Origin: Anseongella ginsenosidimutans
Lineage (GTDB): Bacteria; Bacteroidota; Bacteroidia; Sphingobacteriales; Sphingobacteriaceae
Direction of reading: 5' to 3'
Length of the DNA stretch: 64,000 nt
Assembly: GCF_008033235.1 (NCBI RefSeq)
Contig: NZ_CP042432.1
Location: 1,178,001-1,242,000 of the forward strand
Part shown: positions 60,957 through 64,000 of the stretch, piece after piece
Position numbering within the stretch: position 1 is the stretch's first letter
Layout of the letters: every line of letters begins with the position of its first letter
Notes under the pieces: generated by a model
Seen by the model: only the letters and a program-made list of their open reading frames with translations
Database searches by the model: none
Told to the model about the DNA's origin: nothing
Made by a program: the position numbers and the translations under genes

Positions 60957-61436
60957 TTATTCTATCGCTGGCGGAAGTTCCACAATTTCAAACCAGTATT
61001 TGCCCAGCATCCGCGTAACTTCTACCAGCGAATTAAAAGTAACAGGTTTCGTGATAAAACAGTTTACGCCAAGGTTATAGGAGCGGATCACATCCTCTTC
61101 CGCCTTGGAAGTCGTAAGGACAATCACTGGGATACGCCTCAGTTCCGGGTGCGATTTTATCTCGGCGAGCGCTTCCCGCCCGTCCTTGCGCGGCATGTTC
61201 AGATCAAGAAGGATCATTCCCGGTTGTGGATATATTTCCTTATCGGCATATTTGCCTTCCTTACGTAAGTAGGCCATTAATTCTTCCCCGTCGTTCACAA
61301 AGTGAATGGGATTAATGACGTGGTTTTCCTCGAACGCTTCTTTCGTTAGCATACGGTCATCTGCATCATCGTCAGCTATCAGGATACTAACCTGGCTTTT
61401 GTCCTTTTTGAGTTCTCTGTTAACTATTCCTGTCAT
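60957..61436 (-). CDS. Single-domain response regulator (Rcp1-like)
   Basis: A 159-residue receiver with no output domain. The acidic pocket is near residue 21 (ADDDADD), the phosphorylation Asp is in MILLDLNMPRKDG, and the Thr and Lys switch residues are in VLTTSK and ITKPV. The build matches the Rcp1-type regulators that accompany phytochrome-like kinases. Its start overlaps the restored 3' end of the large kinase gene by 17 nt, showing close coupling. Confidence 0.93.
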   Translation of the reverse strand: MTGIVNRELKKDKSQVSILIADDDADDRMLTKEAFEENHVINPIHFVNDGEELMAYLRKEGKYADKEIYPQPGMILLDLNMPRKDGREALAEIKSHPELRRIPVIVLTTSKAEEDVIRSYNLGVNCFITKPVTFNSLVEVTRMLGKYWFEIVELPPAIE

Positions 61437-63881
61437 GTTTTAAGGGCAAAGTAATTTCAAAAGTGGCCCCCTCGCCCGGGTGGCTGTAAGCTGTAATGCT
61501 CCCATTATGATTTTCAATGATGCGTTTACAGATTGCCAGTCCAATACCTGTACCCTCGTACTCGGTTTTCCCGTGTAACCGCTGGAAGATAACAAAAATT
61601 TTCTCAGCATATTTTTCATCAAATCCTATTCCGTTGTCCCTGATGGTTATTTTTATGCGTTTATCCGATTTTTTTTCAGGGTCCGGGACCTGCGAATTTA
61701 TGTGGATCTCCGGGGGAGATCGTCCCTGCTGAACTTGATCGCGTTGCTGATAAGGTTCTGAAATAACTGTCTTATCTGGCCCGTGCGGGCATTAATTACC
61801 GGCAGCGGGTCTACGTGTACCTGTACTCCCTTGCTTTCTATTGCTATTTCCAGGTCATTAAGTACTTCAAGAACCACTTTATTAAGGTCAACCGGCTCAA
61901 AGGGTTCCTGCGTGCGTGATATCCGGGAAAATGTAAGCAGGTCATCGATCAGTTTCTGCATCCGGGCAGAGGCATTCTGCATGCGCTCGATATAATTACG
62001 CCCGTCTTCTCCGATTGCCTCCATGTATTTGGATATAAGGCGGTCGCCAAATGCCCTGATCTTGCGCAGCGGTTCCTGGAGGTCATGAGACGCTACATAG
62101 GCGAATTGTTCCAGCTCTCTGTTGGAGTTGTTCAGTTCTTCAATATGCTGTTTTAGCTCCTTTTCATAGTTTTTAACGTCGGTAATGTCCTGCGCCACGC
62201 ACATACCTGCAAATATTTCCCCGTCTGTATTCCTGATAGGAACATTATGTACCTTGAAAAGCATGCCGCGCATCTTTACCTCCAGGCTCGATTCTTCCCC
62301 TTCCAGGGTCCTCTCAAAAAGGGGAAGCAGGAGCTTCATGTAATATTTATCAAAGGTGTCGGCAAATTTTCTTCCTACGAAATCTTCCCGCTTCAGCTTC
62401 AGCATGTCAAAGGCAGAGCCATCGGCGAGCGTGCAGTTAAGTTCCTTGTCAAAAAGAAAGATGAGCGAACTGGGCATGTTCTTGGCAAAACTGCGGTAAA
62501 GACTCTCGCTGTGCTGGATCCGTTCCTCTGCCAGCTTACGCTCGGTAATATCGTCAAAGGTGATCACCAGGCCGTCCTGGAACCGGACGCCTGTTATATA
62601 CAGCCATTTTGCAATAGCCGAACTGTTGTGCTGCAGGCGGAAGGAACTATTATTTTCCACCACGTCCACATACTTGTCAAAAAGCCCGTCTTTAAAATTA
62701 TGAGAAAAGATCTCCGACATCCGGCTTCCCTCCACTGTCCGGTTCGGCGCCATATCATAATGCCCTATCACATACCTGCTTGCCGAGGGATTGGCAAGGA
62801 TGATCGCGAAATCAATAATTTTGCCCTCTTCGTTACGAATGCTTCTGAAGGCGATGATCCCGCTGATAGAACTATTCAGTACGCCGTTAACCAAGTCTTC
62901 GGCTTTCTTTCTTTCCGCAGCTTCTTCGTTCAGATTCCGGATCACCAGCCGCTCGGTTCTGTGCATTTGCTGGTAATTGAGGCTAATACCAAGGAAGGGA
63001 ATGAGGTAAGTAACGAATTTTTCGTAGTGGGCGATATTGAAATAATTATCAAAGTTTGCCGCTGACCCGTATACCATGCAGAGCTGGGCAAAAATTGCCG
63101 GAACAAGGCTTAGCAGCAGCATTTGTGAAAAAATAGAAGGATACTTCCGGATGAAGCGCGGCAAAATGAAGGCCGCCGAAACAAGGTAAAGGACCAGGGG
63201 AATGTTGTTCAGCAATTGCGTGATCCTTGGATTCTGGTTATATAATTCTGAAACGCCGTCTATCCGGAAGATAATATTGATCGTCAGGGCAGAAAGCAGG
63301 ACGAAAATCAGGCTGATGTATAAAATATAGGTATTGGCTTTTCGCTCGGTTTCCTGCCTGGTACGGAGCTGGGAGCTGACAAGAAAAATGCCGGTACCCA
63401 TCATCAGGATCAGGGCATGATAGCAGCGACTGATAAGCCAGCTGAAATTATCAATGTTCCCTGACCAGTCGGGCCCAACTGACACGAGCCTTGCGGAAAC
63501 CAATACGTGAAAAACGTCTAGCATTCCGGCGCAGAAAAGGGCAACCCCGATGATTGGGGTGGAAATATCCTTTTTCATTCCGTATTCCACGAAACAAAGG
63601 ATGGCGGTAAGCAGCGCTGTGATGATAGAGATCAGTTCCAGGATCACATGAATGAAATTGCCCCGGAGAAAGCGGTGAACAATAGCTTGCTGGCTCTCAT
63701 AAACCAATTCTCCAACCTGTTCAAAGACCGGGTACAGGTTGACAATTCCGAAATCAACGCCAAGTAAATTCAACAGCAAGGGCAGCAGGCAGGCGAGCAG
63801 GGTAAGCGCCACGAATTGCCAGGGAAGCCTGTATGCCTGTTTTTCCAGAAAACGCGTTAACACCATATTGTGATACGACAC
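61420..63881 (-). pseudogene. Large membrane histidine kinase, broken by a one-base deletion
   Basis: The N-terminal 230 residues carry about seven membrane helices of a MASE-like sensor. They are followed by two PAS-type domains (about 330-460 and 465-585), a coiled coil, and the dimerisation domain with His in VASHDLQEPLRK. As written, the frame ends at 61698 in the first HATPase motif (NLISNAIKFSRDDLP). One extra G in the run 61712-61716 continues the HATPase through RDNGIGFD, GTGIGLAICKRI and a stop at 61420-61422, giving 820 residues. The start is GTG at 63881 (ATG at 63866 is also possible). The output partner is likely the adjacent receiver. Confidence 0.88.
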
Positions 63882-64000
63882 TAAGTCAGATTCATCGCCT
63901 TCATCTTGTTATAAAGAGTTTTCCGGTCAATGTTCAGGATTTTCGCCGCTTTCGTTTTATTATAATTTACCTGCTTCAGCACTTTGAGGATGGTCTCGTA
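63881..64000 (-). CDS. C-terminal Fis-type HTH of a sigma-54 response regulator (partial)
   Basis: The last 39 residues of a protein that continues beyond the window. The sequence (YETILKVLKQ, NKTKAAKILNIDRKTLYNKM) is the Fis-type helix-turn-helix that ends NtrC-family sigma-54 activators. Its stop codon TAG shares one base with the GTG start of the large histidine kinase, so the kinase, the receivers and this activator form one signalling operon. The central AAA domain and any receiver lie outside. Confidence 0.88.
   Translation of the reverse strand, partial: YETILKVLKQVNYNKTKAAKILNIDRKTLYNKMKAMNLT

Noticed and set aside
1-64000. tRNA and rRNA genes
   Set aside because: No cloverleaf with a TTCGANTC-like T-arm and no rRNA sequence were recognised on either strand by eye. 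A tRNAscan or Infernal run would settle this.

Overview
The window looks like a chromosomal segment of a member of the Bacteroidota, most likely of the Chitinophagia/Sphingobacteriia side. Supporting signs are TonB-dependent receptors with carboxypeptidase-regulatory N-terminal domains, Bacteroidota-type promoters (TTG, about 19 nt, TAnnTTTG), few Shine-Dalgarno sequences, an arginine operon with the N-acyl-ornithine type of carbamoyltransferase, S41 and M28 peptidases, GIN-type adhesin-like proteins, and an E/M/R-start small basic protein beside RNase G. No rRNA, tRNA, CRISPR array, integrase or insertion sequence was recognised, so this is mostly core genome. This placement is inference from gene content.

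Layout. 1-3020: tail of a membrane protein, then a GntR(YtrA)-type regulator, a secreted beta-rich protein and an ABC-2 exporter (ATPase and permease). 3090-9047: S41 peptidase, dipeptide epimerase, and on the minus strand a small membrane protein, a rhodanese and a membrane-anchored MutS-like ATPase. 9072-18603: a nine-gene minus-strand arginine/proline operon read GNAT-argG-argC-proC-argD-argF'-argB-argE-argH. It is interrupted between argC and proC by a 360-bp palindromic noncoding element. 18977-26635: an M28-fold protein that has lost catalytic residues, a GNAT, a TPP-riboswitch operon (TonB receptor plus ThiE-like protein), a small secreted protein behind two palindromes, a NadR-type kinase and a phosphoesterase. 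26759-30003: carB (without its allosteric domain) and a GroES-like protein. 30147-39171: DUF456, radA, rng, a 29-residue basic protein, TPR, HU, mutY, ssb, a palindromic element, aspS. 39289-47063: an ECF sigma/anti-sigma/GIN locus, TerC, an ECF41 sigma with its carboxymuconolactone decarboxylase, and a metal-type TonB receptor with a histidine-rich stretch. 47106-57663: hisS, a low-molecular-weight phosphatase, fumC, a DUF4143 ATPase, polA, tag, an alkyltransferase-like protein, trmB, GDP-fucose synthase. 57664-58277: a heptamer repeat array. 58278-64000: a holin-like/YtxH envelope operon, a histidine kinase/response regulator cluster, and the C-terminal end of a sigma-54 activator.

How it works together. 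The arginine operon carries the whole route from glutamate to arginine. Residue Val90 of its carbamoyltransferase suggests succinylated rather than acetylated intermediates, as in Bacteroides fragilis. carB, which makes carbamoyl phosphate for this route, lies 8 kb away. Several envelope or uptake units each have their own control: TPP riboswitch with TonB receptor, ECF41 with candidate promoters at both of its genes, ECF with anti-sigma, and GntR with ABC exporter.

Data quality and novelty. Four genes (proC, a GNAT, trmB and a large histidine kinase) are each broken by the loss of a single C/G in a C/G run. The restored frame is in every case a full-length family member whose end fits its neighbour. 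This points to sequencing or assembly error more than to decay. The most interesting unexplained items are two related long palindromic intergenic elements (15361-15666 and 37060-37406), the heptamer array with an opposed half (57664-58269), the ECF41-like promoter pair (43401-43427 and 44262-44288), and the catalytically disarmed M28 protein.
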